Assembly: GCA_900323505.1 (NCBI GenBank)
Contig: OOIN01000004.1
Coordinates: 1,550,001-1,614,000, forward strand
Direction of reading: 5' to 3'
Length of the DNA: 64,000 nucleotides
DNA from: Ustilago trichophora
Lineage: Eukaryota > Basidiomycota > Ustilaginomycetes > Ustilaginales > Ustilaginaceae
Shown piece after piece: positions 30,543 through 42,859 of this stretch. The notes beneath the pieces are model-generated. The model was not told the origin of the DNA, ran no database searches, and worked only from the letters and a program-made list of their open reading frames with translations. How positions within the stretch are numbered: position 1 is the first letter of the stretch; the number at the start of each line of letters is the position of its first letter. A program made the position numbers and the translations under genes.

Positions 30543-31991
30543 GATGCGGGTGGGTGCAGCGCAAAGCTCGTGTGATGCAGCTTGCACACAATGGCTATGA
30601 TACAGAAATGACTACACAGGGATACAGTGGAAGCCTACAGCGAGAGACCGGCTATCGCTATGGAATACGAGCTGAGACAAGACTGAGCTGCAAGTAAAAA
30701 AGGGCTGCAGAATTGGACTCGACGACGGAGTTAGAATCGTATGCTGACAAGAACAGGGTCTCGTGCAGTATAGAGCTTGATGAGGTGCAGTGAAGCAGAT
30801 GCAAGTGAGTGATATGAGATAGAAGTGGCTGGGAAACTGATACTGCGATGTGATGCGGTGGTTGGTGGGTGGAAAGGTTGAAGTGGGGATGGGATAGATA
30901 TGGCGGTAGAAGTATGTATCAACCCCGAACCGGAGTGTAGGATGCAGCAGGTCGATTCGTTTGCTGTTGAGGCTGCTGCTCTGTGACGAGGTTCTCCATT
31001 TTTGCTCTATTTGACAGGGAAGACGAGACGGCAAAGAAGAATGATGCAGGGCACCGTCCTATGCAGTACAGTACTGTACAGTACTGTATTGAGCGCATTG
31101 TGCAGTCGTACTAGGCTCGCGGAGAGCATAGCAAAGGGACTGACGAGGCAGTTGAGCACAGAGGTGTTGATGTTGAGTCAATCTCCAACTTTCTGCAGCA
31201 AAAGACGCGCGCTCGGCTTTGCCCCTCACGTGGCTGTCAATTTTTCGATTCGAAAATCATTGTTGATATTGCCGATTCGACATTGTCAGGATACACCTCT
31301 GCCATTCATCCTCCAGCGGCAGCATTGATCCACCCTTGTCGAATATGCTTTTCCAAAAACTCGTCTGATTCATACTTGGACATGACAGTACAAATAAGCC
31401 ATCGATGGTGTGACGGTGTATTGAGCACCCTCGAAAGTGCGCCAAAGAAAGTCAAAGCTGAAAGCACGTGATGCCGAGTCGCGCAACACGTCTTTTCGGA
31501 AGAAAAGTACAGTAAGTTATGTGCGACTTTAGCTTTGTCTTGTGTCACAAGGTTGTCCAAGTTGGCGTAGAATTTGGCCCGCAAAATCACAGTCAGCCTA
31601 TGTGAGCCTATACTGTACTCTACAGTACTCTCTTGAACGCTGGCCAGAGCGCTGGTTGCAATCAACGCCCAGCTGCTGCTGCTGCAACACTTACAAGGTC
31701 CATGCAGACAGAGCTTGTTCTGTGCTGCACCCATGTCCCGTCGAGAACCCTGCTTCTTGCTACAGCACACAGTGTGTACTGTACTGTATATCCCTTCCTA
31801 ATTCGGTCACCACTCCACTCTCAACAAACAAGCGAGCTCCCACACCAGCTCTTTTCATCTTCGTTCCTTCTTTCCATCTCCTAGCCACTCTGCCAACCTT
31901 CATCTTTCCTTACTTCTTCTCGTCATTAGTCCAACATCCCGAAACCTTGTCGGCAGCATAACCAGCTGCGCAGGCGCTTCAGCTTGCCATC
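30543..31991. promoter_or_regulatory. Divergent promoter of the kinesin and GBD-FH3 genes, rich in TACTGTA motifs
   Basis: About 1.45 kb without a supported gene. TACTGTA/TACAGTA clusters lie at 31064-31089, 31507-31513, 31611-31630 and 31777-31789. The open frames on both strands are short and unlike known proteins. The last 150 bp before the ATG at 31992 are C/T-rich, as in many fungal promoters. Confidence 0.55.
31064..31089. repeat. CAGTACAGTACTGTACAGTACTGTAT palindromic cluster
   Basis: Alternating TACAGTA and TACTGTA units overlap and form a near-perfect palindrome about 900 bp upstream of the GBD-FH3 gene and about 520 bp upstream of the kinesin gene. Confidence 0.8.
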
Positions 31992-34664
31992 ATGGCCGCC
32001 GCTATCCCCATTCGACCCGGCCAGTACTCGCGTCAGCACTCTGACTTTACCTCTTCGTCCTCAGGACCTCAGAGTGGGAAAGAAAACGAACCTCTTTCGC
32101 CTCGACCGCAACACCAACACGAGAGGGGCAGATCGACGGGCACCACTACTTGCGCACAGCCCGTCGCAGTGGATCCCAAATACCGCCTCCGTGGCAATTC
32201 TCCCGATGGTACCGAACGAGCTTCTCGATCCAAGCTCAGTTCCTCTTTCAGCCCAAAGAAGGGCTTGCGAAGTCGCAGTCGAAGCCGCAGCAGGCTGTTT
32301 GGCAAAGACAAGACCGACTCGCTCAACAACCAGGCTGCTCCAGCCCAGCCTTATGCCGCTACACGCACACCCGAACAGATTGATGCCGACTTTCTCGATC
32401 TGTTGGACGAGCTCCAAGTGCAGCCCGACCTTCGTCGAAAGCTGTTGCTGCTCAGCTCTACGGTCAAAGCTTCGATGCTTCAAGGTCAAGCCACGCTAAG
32501 CTTGGCCGCTTTCGGGCTAGATGATGCTTCCGTGTCCTCTTCGCCCACCAAGTCGTCGCGCATGCCCATCCCGGATATGCTCAGAGGCAAGCCTACCAGC
32601 CGTCCCGCTTCTACCCTTTACACATCTTCTCCGCTACTTGATCCCAGATTTGCTGCAAACAGCGACGCTGCCGAGCTGATGGCGCCCCCCAATACAGCCC
32701 AGCTGTTTGGAGCCGGGCCCCCTCGACAGGTCTCTGCTGGCTCCATCGACTCTGCATCATCCGGCTCTGGTCATCCTAAGCAACCCTCGAATACTCCACG
32801 CAGTGCCATCCGCGATGCTTTCAAAAAGTCAACTCCCAACCTCGGTCAAGGTGGCTCGTTTATCTCTCTCGCTGCTTCAGCTGCTGGCGGCACAAGCAGC
32901 GCAGCCTCCACTGCTCGACCACGCTCAATGTCTTTTGGCAAAGAGTTCGCCGCTTCTTTTGGGAAAGAAACGCCAGAAAGCTTTGCCACTATGCTCAAGT
33001 GCAACGATGCGAGTCGGATTGACGTTGCTCGTGTGAAACGCATGCGTGCGGTGTTGGCTGCCGAATCGCCTGCCTGGATTTCCACCTTCATCGGCCTCGA
33101 ATGCGGCGGGTACGATGCCATGCTTGCTCGACTCGACGAGCTTTTGGGGATGGAATGGCGCGAGGAGCAGCACGACGATATGCTCCTCCACGAGCTTCTC
33201 CGTTGCTTTGTCGCCCTCAGCACCACCGAAGTAGGCCGAGATGCACTTGCCTCACAAGCCCCTCGACCTTTCCGCCAACTCGTCGATCTCCTCTTCTCGG
33301 AAAAAAAACCAGGCGACCTGTCCACGCGCAAGCTCATGATTGAGCTGCTGTCCATCCTCCTCGACCTGCAACTGCCCGCCTCTCAATCTCACTCGCAATC
33401 TTCGCTCAACTACCTCCTCTCTCTCCTGCAAAACCCTTCGGACCCCGCCAAAGAGGCTGTAGTCGACTTTATCAAGCAGACCCATGCTCCTCGACCGTTC
33501 AAAACCTACGTCGTCGAAGTGGCCTGTGTCTGCCGAGACTACTTTTGGATTTTTTGCCATTCTCAAAACCTCTATTGGCGATTTGACCAACTCGCCGACA
33601 AGATTGACTCTATCCAAGGTCCCAGAGTGCCTGGAGGTATGACAGGAGGGGTCGAGTTTGAAGCGATGGCGTATCTCACCGTTCACCTGCGGCTTATCAA
33701 CTCGATTTCGAGCGTGCTGGTTCAGATCAAAGCTCATCAGCTTCCAAGGCCGACGATGAGCGCGCTCGAGTTTCATGCGAATCTGTTTGCTTCGGGTATA
33801 GAGAGAGTTTTGGCAACGCTAAGGAGAAGCTCGCAGCACTACTACCCAACAACGCATCTCGAGCTGGCTAGGTATTTGAGTCTGGCACAGCAGGCAGGGT
33901 TCGCATTGCCGTATCATCTGACGGATTGGTTGGAGAGTCCCAAGCTCAAACCAGCGCCACTATTGCCGCCGTTGGAGTTGCCATATCTGCAGCCGGGGGC
34001 GATAACGGTTCAGCCGGCGATCCAAACAGGTGGTGCCAGTGCAGGGTATGGGTTGGCGGGGGCATTCATCGCTCCCAGTGCCCCTGTTCGCGGGTCATCC
34101 TTTGACATGCAACCGCAACACAATGTTGGTAAAGATACCGCTGCACCTGTGGTCGGTACATCCACCATTTCGCGATCAAACGCCATTCGCAGCCCCACAA
34201 TTTCACCCAGCAAATCCGGCCCATCTCCCAAGCTTGCCCAACCGCCTTCCAACGAAGAGTCCGGAGATGGATTCTGGGACTTTACCTCACCCCCTAGCAC
34301 TGCTCAGCCCAACCCATCTTCGCAGAGAATCGTCAAAGTGGTACCCTTTGACCGCAAATTAGACAGCCAATTCTCGCTCCACGAATCAGCGCAAGTAGGT
34401 CTCCCCACCAGCTCGACATCTAAACGTATCTTGGGTCTAAACCAAGCCGTATCGCAAGATCTACTCTCCACTCAGGTCCCTCTATCAAAACCCACAATGA
34501 ATGGTGGTGGTGGTGGTGGTGGTGGTAGTAGTGGCGCAGTAGGCATGGGCCGAGGCTCGGTGGTAGGCTCAGCAGTGAAAAAGTGGGAAAGCATGAGCAT
34601 CTCCCAACCTAGTGCAAACAAACAACGTCCTTCTAACGGCAAGTCTTCTACCAACCTTGGCTAA
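31992..34664 (+). CDS. Formin-like GBD/FH3 domain protein lacking FH2
   Basis: The product is 890 aa. Residues about 120-560 resemble the Rho-GTPase-binding and armadillo (FH3) part of diaphanous-type formins: EQIDADFLDLLDELQV, an MLKCNDASRIDVARVKRMR segment, WISTFIGLECGGYDAMLARLDELL, LLHELLRCFVALSTTEVGRDAL, then a second helical block with YVVEVACVCRDYFWIFCHSQN. A Ser/Pro-rich linker inside holds an RSRSRSR patch. No FH1 polyproline run or FH2 actin-binding domain follows; the last 250 residues are low complexity with a poly-Gly run near 840. Related GBD-FH3 proteins without FH2 occur in fungi and are linked to polarity, but I cannot name this one. The ATG at 31992 has a good context (ATCATGGCC). 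Confidence 0.75.
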   Translation: MAAAIPIRPGQYSRQHSDFTSSSSGPQSGKENEPLSPRPQHQHERGRSTGTTTCAQPVAVDPKYRLRGNSPDGTERASRSKLSSSFSPKKGLRSRSRSRSRLFGKDKTDSLNNQAAPAQPYAATRTPEQIDADFLDLLDELQVQPDLRRKLLLLSSTVKASMLQGQATLSLAAFGLDDASVSSSPTKSSRMPIPDMLRGKPTSRPASTLYTSSPLLDPRFAANSDAAELMAPPNTAQLFGAGPPRQVSAGSIDSASSGSGHPKQPSNTPRSAIRDAFKKSTPNLGQGGSFISLAASAAGGTSSAASTARPRSMSFGKEFAASFGKETPESFATMLKCNDASRIDVARVKRMRAVLAAESPAWISTFIGLECGGYDAMLARLDELLGMEWREEQHDDMLLHELLRCFVALSTTEVGRDALASQAPRPFRQLVDLLFSEKKPGDLSTRKLMIELLSILLDLQLPASQSHSQSSLNYLLSLLQNPSDPAKEAVVDFIKQTHAPRPFKTYVVEVACVCRDYFWIFCHSQNLYWRFDQLADKIDSIQGPRVPGGMTGGVEFEAMAYLTVHLRLINSISSVLVQIKAHQLPRPTMSALEFHANLFASGIERVLATLRRSSQHYYPTTHLELARYLSLAQQAGFALPYHLTDWLESPKLKPAPLLPPLELPYLQPGAITVQPAIQTGGASAGYGLAGAFIAPSAPVRGSSFDMQPQHNVGKDTAAPVVGTSTISRSNAIRSPTISPSKSGPSPKLAQPPSNEESGDGFWDFTSPPSTAQPNPSSQRIVKVVPFDRKLDSQFSLHESAQVGLPTSSTSKRILGLNQAVSQDLLSTQVPLSKPTMNGGGGGGGGSSGAVGMGRGSVVGSAVKKWESMSISQPSANKQRPSNGKSSTNLG

Positions 34665-34964
34665 GAATTTTTCTTTTTGTTGGTAAAGAGTACACTGTAC
34701 TGTAGAGGTGGGTACTCTACCAATTTTTCGTGTCCTTTCCCCCCCCCATTTCGCATTTGTCTTTTTTGTTTCATATTATCTTGTCTTGTCTTGCCTTGCC
34801 TTGTCTTGTTTTGATTTGATTTGATTTGTCCTCTTCATGCAATCCGATCACTCTTCCAGCTTACCCCACACTTGCTGAATCATCTCAGAACCATTTACTA
34901 TATGTCTCTTCCTAAGTGTGGGTGTGTATTTTGTATCAGAAAAGTGTTGTCCTTGTCAACTAAA

Positions 34965-35006
<42 letters not shown>

Positions 35007-35068
35007 CCCGGAATTGTGGGGGAAGAAAACATGTTTTCAATAAGAATACAAACACAAAACAACAAACT

Positions 35069-35102
<34 letters not shown>

Positions 35103-35169
35103 TGCATATAATTGAGATTCAAACGAATCCGATTCAAGTTGAAAGCTACTGTACAAAAAGTAGTTGTTT
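34665..35169. other. Convergent intergenic region with simple repeats
   Basis: The region between two converging genes holds C8, (TTGTC)n/(TTGAT)n-like, (CAA)n at 34967-35007 and (GA)n at 35073-35101. TACTGTA motifs lie at 34697-34703 and 35147-35153. Confidence 0.7.
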
Positions 35170-37740
35170 CTAAAGCTTTTCTCCATCCACCTTTGAACTG
35201 GCCAACCCAGCTGGACTAGGGAAATCCTCAGGAGGCGGTGGAGGAGCACTAATCTCACCTTTCCTCTTCAATCTTCCCTTTTTATCCAGATACTGATCTG
35301 CCTCATCAGCATGACTGAAAGGTCTTGGACCGAGCAAATTTCTCATATCCTCTCTGGTGATCACTTCCTTTTCGAGCAGTAGTTGGGCGACCTTTTCCAC
35401 GTCGGCTTTGTGATCTTCGAGCAACTGGGTCGTACGTTTATGTGCTTCGGCGACCATCTTGCGCACCTCGAAATCGAGCATTTCTCCTGTACGTTCAGAG
35501 TAAGGTTTGTGCATGGATTCTTGCTCGGTACGGTAGGAGATGGGACCGAGTTCCTTGTTCATTCCGTACGAGGCGCAGATTTCAAAGGCCATACGGGTGA
35601 TTTTAGACAAATCGTCTTGGGCGCCGGTGGTGATGGTGGTGAAAAAGATTTCTTCAGATACTCGTCCACCGAGGGTCATGCACATGCGATCGAGCAGCTG
35701 TTCGGTCGAAAAGAGATAGCGTTCCTTGGGCAGATACTGGGCGTATCCCAAAGCTCCAACTCCACGAGGAATGATGGAAACTTTTAGCAGAGGATCGGCG
35801 TGCTCCAAGAACCATCCACAAACCGCATGTCCAGCTTCGTGGTAAGCCACCGTCTTCTTCTCCTCGGGGGACAAGACACGAGATTTCTTCTCAAGACCAG
35901 CGATCACTCGCTCGATGGCTTGCTCGAAATGGTGCTCCTCAATCGAGTCGGCACCTCCACGGGCGGCGATGAGCGCAGCTTCGTTGCAGACGTTGGCAAC
36001 GTCGGCACCGCTGAAGCCGGGAGTCAAGGTGCTGAGTTTCTCAGCGAGAAGATCGCGATCGGTGGAAGAGTGAAGGGTGAGAGGCTTGAGGTGGACGAGG
36101 AAGATGTCTTTTCGACCCGAGATGTCGGGACGATCGATGGCAATGTGTCGGTCGAATCGACCAGGTCGCATCAGTGCGGCATCGAGGACGTCGGGTCGGT
36201 TGGTACCGGCAAGGACAACGACGTGCTCTTCGGTTCCGAAACCGTCCATCTGGACGAGCAACTCGTTTAGGGTTGATTCGCGTTCGTCGTTACCGCCAAA
36301 GTTGCCACCTTTACCACGGCTCTTGCCGATAGCGTCGATCTCATCAATGAAGATGATGCAGGGAGCGTGCTTCTTGGCGTTGGCAAACATGTCTCGAACT
36401 CGACTGGGACCAACACCGACAAACATTTCGACAAACTCGGAACCCGAGACGGAAAGGAAAGGAACACCGGCCTCACCAGCGGTAGCCTTGGCAAGCAACG
36501 TCTTACCGGTACCGGGTGGACCGGAGAGGATGGCACCACGGGGGATCTTGGCACCGAGCTTCTCGTACTTTTCAGGCTTCTTGAGGAAGTTGACAAACTC
36601 CATGATTTCTTCCTTGGCCTCGTCCATACCGGCAACGTTTTTGAATTTGGTCTTTACGTCGGTCTCCTGGTTGAACATCTTTGCGCGCGACTTGCCGATA
36701 CCAAAGATGCCACCGGGACCGCCACCGCCACCTCCGCCCATAGCACCGCCGGCAGCTCGTCGCGACATCCAGAAGAGGAGACCAGCGATGAGGAGGGTGG
36801 GAGCAAAGTGGAGCAGGGTCGAGGCGGTCGAGATTTCCTCGTGGTAGGCGACGGGGATTCTCTCGTTGGCGGGGATTTCGAGCTCACGCTGAGCCTCGTC
36901 AAGTCGTCGTTCAAAGGCCTCTACGGAGCCAACGCTGAACCAGTAGGCTGCGTGACCGCTGCCGCTGGCAGGAGTGCTGTTAGAGCCGCCCTGAGATGGG
37001 TACATGGAGCCAGTGGCGTTCGAGTGGAGGTAGACCTTGACCTTGGAGCGGTTGACTACGACGAGACGGTCGACGAGACCCTTGTCGAGGAAGGCGGTGC
37101 GGAACTCTTGCCAAGTGATCTCGCGGCTGGGCTGGTCGGGTGATGTGAGACGGTAGAGGAGGTAGGTGGAGACGATGGTGGCCAAGATGGTGTTGGCGTT
37201 GATGCGGATCTCGGTGTATTGTCCATTGGGTCCACCACCGGAAGAGCCGTTGGGGCCGGAGGACGACTTTTCAGCCTTGTTGCTCTTGCGCTGGGCGACA
37301 TCATGGTCGTCTGCCTCAGAGTCGTTGTTGTTCTTGCTGGAGGAAGGCTTTTTGTCGTCGGTGTCAAAAAACTGCTTGAGATTCTCGGGGAGACTGCTAC
37401 CTGGCTTACGTTGGCGTGCCTCCTTGAGACCACGCTCTACCGACTCGTCAAACTCGTTCTTTTTGTGCTCATCCTCGTCTTGCTGCTTGAGGCTAGGGTT
37501 GTGCTTCTTGTCGCCATCCTCTGCTGGTGTAGCATAGTATCTGGACTGCAGCTTGAGGGTATGGTGAGGCAGAGAGGCACGAAGCGATGTGGAAGCGGTC
37601 TGTGATCTTGAAGCAGAGAGGTTGGTAAAGGTTCGATAGGCAGCCGAGGACGAGGCGACGTTGCTAGAGAAAGGAGTGGAGCGAGAGGCCGCCAAGCCAA
37701 GACGGGCGGTGGCCGAGCGCGATGTTATAGAGCGCAGCAT
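35170..37740 (-). CDS. Mitochondrial m-AAA protease subunit (AFG3/YTA12 family)
   Basis: The product is 856 aa, a membrane-bound AAA+ zinc metalloprotease of the inner mitochondrial membrane, active in the matrix in protein quality control and ribosome-protein processing. The start [20 protein letters not shown] is a typical Arg/Ser-rich matrix-targeting presequence. Two membrane segments lie near 183-198 and 310-328, enclosing the intermembrane-space domain. Walker A GPPGTGKT is near 410, Walker [12 protein letters not shown] near 467, and the second region of homology has [18 protein letters not shown]. The zinc site HEAGH is near 632 and a downstream Asp-containing segment follows. Length fits Afg3 and Yta12; fungi have both and I cannot tell which this is. 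It is divergent to SWI1. Confidence 0.95.
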   Translation of the reverse strand: MLRSITSRSATARLGLAASRSTPFSSNVASSSAAYRTFTNLSASRSQTASTSLRASLPHHTLKLQSRYYATPAEDGDKKHNPSLKQQDEDEHKKNEFDESVERGLKEARQRKPGSSLPENLKQFFDTDDKKPSSSKNNNDSEADDHDVAQRKSNKAEKSSSGPNGSSGGGPNGQYTEIRINANTILATIVSTYLLYRLTSPDQPSREITWQEFRTAFLDKGLVDRLVVVNRSKVKVYLHSNATGSMYPSQGGSNSTPASGSGHAAYWFSVGSVEAFERRLDEAQRELEIPANERIPVAYHEEISTASTLLHFAPTLLIAGLLFWMSRRAAGGAMGGGGGGGPGGIFGIGKSRAKMFNQETDVKTKFKNVAGMDEAKEEIMEFVNFLKKPEKYEKLGAKIPRGAILSGPPGTGKTLLAKATAGEAGVPFLSVSGSEFVEMFVGVGPSRVRDMFANAKKHAPCIIFIDEIDAIGKSRGKGGNFGGNDERESTLNELLVQMDGFGTEEHVVVLAGTNRPDVLDAALMRPGRFDRHIAIDRPDISGRKDIFLVHLKPLTLHSSTDRDLLAEKLSTLTPGFSGADVANVCNEAALIAARGGADSIEEHHFEQAIERVIAGLEKKSRVLSPEEKKTVAYHEAGHAVCGWFLEHADPLLKVSIIPRGVGALGYAQYLPKERYLFSTEQLLDRMCMTLGGRVSEEIFFTTITTGAQDDLSKITRMAFEICASYGMNKELGPISYRTEQESMHKPYSERTGEMLDFEVRKMVAEAHKRTTQLLEDHKADVEKVAQLLLEKEVITREDMRNLLGPRPFSHADEADQYLDKKGRLKRKGEISAPPPPPEDFPSPAGLASSKVDGEKL

Positions 37741-38477
37741 TGCTGGCTATGCACTGTCCTGTGTGGTGAAATAAGTCTAGCCGTTTCCGAAAAGTGTGAA
37801 GGCGGATAGGTGTAAGTGTATGTATAGATGATGGTCGTAGGGGGAGAAGATGAGAAGAAGAATTGCGCCGAGGTTGTTGATACTTGTGAGTTGCGACTGA
37901 CTCGGTTTTAGCTGGTTGGCTGGCTGGGTTGGGTGGAGAATAGAGTGTCATAGAGTGGCGCGTCCTTTTGTCAATTGAGATGAAAGTCTCCGGCTGAGCT
38001 CAGCGGTTTCCAACTCTCTGTTTGCTGAAAAGTCAGGTCAGCAAACCAATTTGCCGCCTTTCTTGTCAGATCACTTTTTTCGCAATTCACAATAGATCGG
38101 GGGCTTTCATCCGAATCGGGCCCATCTTCGCACCTTGCTCCAAACCGACGCTACAGTACAGCAATGAGAAAGCACTTTTGTGTTTACATTGCTCATCATG
38201 CAGGAGGCAATGCTACTCTAGCTTGGCGTGAAAGGGAAGGAGCAAGACAAAAGTCGACGGATACGTAGTTGTTCATCTTGTTGAGCGAGAAAAGGACCGA
38301 GGCCAAACAAAAATCAATAAGAAAAGCCGCCGAAGAAGCGACTACGATTGGCAAGCTTCAATCGGGCTGAGCTAGACTCGATCTGTCAAAAAGTCGATTT
38401 GAAAAATCACGAGAAATCGGTCGTTTCCATCCAGATTGCAAAGGCCAAAAGCATCGAGGAGCGTCGCGCGTCTCGAT

Positions 38478-38517
38478 TTGGCAGTTGGCATTTGGCAGTT
38501 GGCAGTTGGCAGTTGGC
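38478..38517 (+). repeat. (TTGGCAG)n tandem repeat
   Basis: About five to six copies of a 7-bp unit, one with a TT insertion, lie upstream of SWI1. Confidence 0.85.
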
Positions 38518-38677
38518 TCGACTCGCCAACTCTTGACTTGACTGTCGACTTGATTCAACCCATCATATACCATCTAAACCCTTTCCTGTCGATCTTCTAG
38601 CCGCCGCGGCCTTTTCTCGCCTCGCTCTCCACTTTCCCCACCCAATCCTTCCTCTCCTCTGTCTATCTGTCCCTTGG

Positions 38678-38702
38678 TCCGTCCGTCCGTCCGTCCGTCC
38701 GT
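38678..38702 (+). repeat. (GTCC)n microsatellite
   Basis: Six GTCC units in a row lie in the SWI1 upstream region. Confidence 0.9.
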
Positions 38703-39004
38703 TCACATTGCCCCTCATCCAGAGGTGTGTCGCGCTCCCTCGGCCCCATCGGCACTTCGCGCCCGCACCTACTTTGGCAGCCATCCATACCTGTGATCGC
38801 GTTCACGCCTTGCATCCACACTTCCTACGTGTCACGATCTTCCTGCAGAGCCTTACCGTGGACCTCTTCCACTAATACCAGCTGCTGTGCTTCTCCGCGT
38901 CAACGTATTCGCTGGATGGTTCGTACCTAGACGCTCGTCCTCCTGGCAACCCAATCCGACGTCAGCACTCTACCTATACCACCACCATCCTCACCAACAC
39001 AATC

Positions 39005-39394
39005 ATGCTCCAATCAATACGCGGCAACATTGCTGCGCTTCAGCGTCAGTGGGCCGTCATCTCCAGTCAACCAGATGGTCCTACAAAGACCAACGCGCAG
39101 CAACATCTCGCTTCTCAGCTCAAACGACTCCAGATGATGGAACAATCTGCAATCCAGTCCATGGGTGCACACATCCCACCCGGTGCGCAACTCAACCAGC
39201 CTCAGCAACCTGGACAGATGGGCATCCAACCCCAGCAACCTCAACAGCAGCAGCAGCAACAACAGCAGCAACAGCAACAGAATCCAATGCTGCAAGGCTT
39301 GAATCCCGCTCAACTCGCTCAAATGCAACCGCAGCAAGCCATCAACGGTCTCGGCATGGACCCCAACTTTGCAGCATCGCAGCAGAATGATTTC

Positions 39395-39435
<41 letters not shown>

Positions 39436-42400
39436 GCCACAACAATCATCTTTTGGTCAACCAGCCATGCAGTCGCAGCAGATGCCCTCAGCACAAGCTC
39501 AACCACCACAGCAAGGTTTCAACCCAGCGCAAATGTCGGCACCAAGCCCGTCGGCGGCACAAGCTACCAGTGGTCCAGGTGCCAAACGCGACTTTGTCGG
39601 CACGGTCCGCAACTTTATGCTCCAGCGTGGAACACCTCTGAATCCGCAACTGCCTCTCAGCTTTGTAGGCCCAGCATCCTCCAACTTGCCTGGTGACACC
39701 AAGACCATCGAGCTGCAAGCCCTCTTTGCCGCCGTCATTCACTCGGGAGGCTCTCAACGCGCCGCACAGATCCCTGGCTTCTGGGCTGTCATCGCAAGCC
39801 GATTAGGTCTCAAGGTTGGGCCACCAGATGGATCCCAGTCCGCCCCCGATGCCGTTCCAACCCCTGGCGAAGTCCCCGACCGCCTCTCTGCCTTCTACCG
39901 AGACCGTCTATCCGCCTTCGAACAGTTCTGGATGTCGCGCATGCCACAACGCCAGCCTAGTGGTCAAAGCAACACTACCGGCTCTCCTGCTGCCAGCGGT
40001 CCTAACGCCTCCCAAGATCCCAACATGCAACAAACACAGTCGCAGCAGGGCGGTATTAACACCAACAGCAACAATACCGCCGCACAGCTGCAGCAAATGC
40101 AACAGCAACCAGGTCAGCCACCGCCGCAGACACCCCAGCAGCAGCAACAACAACAGGTTCCAGGTCAGGCTGCAATCAACCGAACCGGCGCGCCACCCGG
40201 ACAGATCACACCCGCCAACCTGCCTGCTAACTTGCATCAGCAAATGCTTCAGCTCCAGCAACTTGTCGCAACCGGTCGCATCACCTCTCAGCAAGCACGC
40301 GAGCGTTTCGTTGCCATGCAACAGGCCACACGCCAGATGATGGTCCAGCAACAGCAACAAAAGCAGCAGCAGCAACAACAACAACAAACACAGCCTGGCT
40401 CTTCATCCGATGGCCAGCAGCAGGATCCTCAGTTCCAACAAGCTCAACACCAACAGCAACACCAACAGCAACAACCACAACCGACTCTGCCCGGAATGTC
40501 AGGCGGTCCTCAAGCATTTCCAGGAATGCCACCGATGCCTCAGTCACAACCATCACCAGCTCAGGCACAACCACCTATTCCAGGAGCTCAACGTGGAACG
40601 CCAGCTCAAGCATCGCCAGCGCCCAACCACGGCCTTCCAGGCACTATGCCGGGAGCGCAACCAGGTCTGTTTAACGACCCTGCCGCCATGTTGGCTCAGC
40701 AACAACAACAACAGCATCAACAGCAACAGTTCCAGCAGCAGCAAGGACAGCCCGCTGGTCAGCCTGGCGCCGACGGTGTACCTCAGTGGCCATCGCAACC
40801 ACCAACGGGCATGCCTGCCTCTCCCACCAAGTCGCAGGCTGCCAACGGTGCTGTTCCCAAGACCCCCACCACGGCCTCCAAGCCGGAACTCAAGCCATCC
40901 AAGAAGAAGCGCAAGAAAACCGAGAGCAATATCGCAACGCCCTTGTCAGCAGGACCCGGGCTAGACGTCAAACCACCCATGCCACAGCTCGGCGATCAAG
41001 TCCCCTCTGGCGGACCCGGCGGTCCTATGGGTCAGCCGTCCATGCCTCAACAGCCTGGTCCTTCCGTCGCACCACAGCCCGAGAAACAAGTAATTCCTGG
41101 AACCCAACAACCTGTCGGCCCACCCGCCCCCCCACAGAAGCATAAGATCGAGTATCTTCCCATTCGTCGCGATGTTCACACCCACGGCGGATGGGATCTT
41201 TCCCTAGTCGAATCGCAGTACGCCCCCGCGATGCTGACACGAGGACGTCCCCGAACACTACGCGAGCTCGGGCTGGTGGATATCCAGGCGCTCATCATGT
41301 CGCTACGATCGCGTCTCGATTTTGAAATGTCGTACGCGCTCAATACGCTCCTGATTCTCTCTGCCGGTGTTGGTGCTGCGCCCAACTTCCAATTCGGCCT
41401 AGCTTCCTGCGAAGATTTGCTCGAAGAATTGCTAGACGTGTTGCAAGAGTCGAGTTTCCTCCAGCAGCAGCATCAGCATCTTGCGGAAGATGACACGACA
41501 GCGTCGGGATCGGATCAGCTGCTGCTGGCTGAGGGAGGTAGCGGTGGTGTACGCGATCGTCGACGACCGGCTAAGCGTCTGCGTCGCGAAGGAGGCATTG
41601 ATGCATTGCCGACGTACCGCGATTGGATCGCGGCGGCTACGGAGGAAGAGGCCGAGCTCAAGGTTTGGACTCGTACAAAAGCTGCTCGCTCTCGATCGAC
41701 TGCAGGTGGTAGTGAGGCCGATTCCAACGCATCCTCTTCTGCGCTCCACGACGTTTCGGAGATCTCGACCAACGGCGTACTCTCCGAACACGAGCGATCT
41801 ACAGACAAGAAAGCCGCTGTGGCACTCACCATCCTAACCATTCTCAAAAACTTTAGCGCCATGCCCGAAAACATTTTCTTCTTCAACAACACTCCCCGAC
41901 TGTTGCGCGTCTTGGCGAGACTCTGCCGCAACGATGCCAAGCGCCTAGGTGCGCCGGATAGCAACGAGGAAGAAGGGGAGGAGGACGAGAAGGAGGTAGA
42001 GGAGGGAGCTACGACGGTGTTTACGACTCTGGAAGCGTTGAGAGTGCGAAAAGAGGTTTTGGTGACCTTGTCGAATCTCGCGGGAGAGGCGCTGGCGTTG
42101 CGCAACCAGGACGCGGAAACGGTACGGACGCTGTTTGAATTGCTTGCATCCTTCACGTTGGAAGCTGGAGAGGTGGAGGAGATGGATCATGCAGCCGAGA
42201 TTGCCGAACTTGCAGCTAGTCTCCCAGCCGGTGCTACTGCCCCTCTGGTGATTCGACGAATTCCTTACCACGCCGACCTGGCGCTGGACGCCCTCTCGAA
42301 ACTCGCGCTTCCGGATGACAATCGTCAAGTACTCTCCACGCTCATCTCTGGCAACGACATTCTGCGTCTGGTGACCGAGATGGTACGAATGCTTCCGGTG

Positions 42401-42859
42401 ACCGAGAGTGATTTTAAAGTTCTCAATACCGAACATCGACTCGGTTACTGCGAAAGACTTTCCATGTGTCTCTACAACCTCGCATTTCTTTCTCCACCTC
42501 GGGTCAAGTTGAGGTTGAGAGAGATTCCAGGATTGGGTGGGATCATTTTGAGGATTGTTAAAAAATTGGCTAAAGCAACACCGGAGTTTAGTAGAAATCC
42601 TTTTAGTGTATTGTGTCGGAGGTTGGTGGAAGCGCTTCGGTTGATTTCGGATGGAGAGGATATGTTTGGTGCGCCTGCGTTGTTGGGATTTGGATTTGTT
42701 GATGGGACAGGGATGGGTGTGGGGCAAGTTGGTTCGGTTGCGAAGAAGCAGGTTGGTATGTTGATTGGTGATGAAGAAGGTGTGGTTGAGATTTTGGGTA
42801 CAACTGAATTAGATGGTGTTTTGGCTGATGAATTATTTGCTCTCATTGCGAGTGGTTGA
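39005..42859 (+). CDS. SWI1: ARID-domain subunit of the SWI/SNF chromatin remodeller
   Basis: The product is 1284 aa. Residues about 195-320 form an ARID DNA-binding domain (RDFVGTVRNFMLQRGTPL...QALFAAVIHSGGSQ...FWAVIASRLGL, then FYRDRLSAFEQFW). It is embedded in a very Gln/Pro-rich N-terminal half with several poly-Gln runs, typical of Swi1/Sol1 and metazoan BAF250. A basic KPSKKKRKKTES segment near 640 may be an NLS. The C-terminal 570 residues hold helical repeats (RTLRELGLVDIQALIMSLRS, NTLLILSAG, LEALRVRKEVLVTLSNLAGEAL) with an acidic insert near 995, matching the conserved C-terminal part of this family. The role is targeting and core assembly of SWI/SNF at promoters. The start MLQSIRGNIAALQRQ is the first ATG of the frame. 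No intron is needed. Confidence 0.9.

Larger units (their letters stand above)
37741..39004. promoter_or_regulatory. Divergent promoter of the m-AAA protease and SWI1 genes
   Basis: About 1.26 kb with no supported gene. It contains TACAGTA at 38152-38158, a 7-bp tandem repeat (TTGGCAG)n at 38478-38517 and a (GTCC)n run at 38678-38702. The final 300 bp before SWI1 are C/T-rich. Confidence 0.6.

Noticed and set aside
31306..31770. 154-codon minus-strand ORF in the kinesin/GBD-FH3 intergenic region, with an internal ATG at 31383
   Set aside because: The end (EFLEKHIRQGWI) looks protein-like, but the rest does not, and the whole lies in a divergent promoter with TACTGTA motifs; not enough to call a gene.
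36367..37143. 258-codon plus-strand ORF antisense to the m-AAA protease
   Set aside because: Codon-shadow of a high-GC gene; the minus-strand AAA protease is unambiguous.
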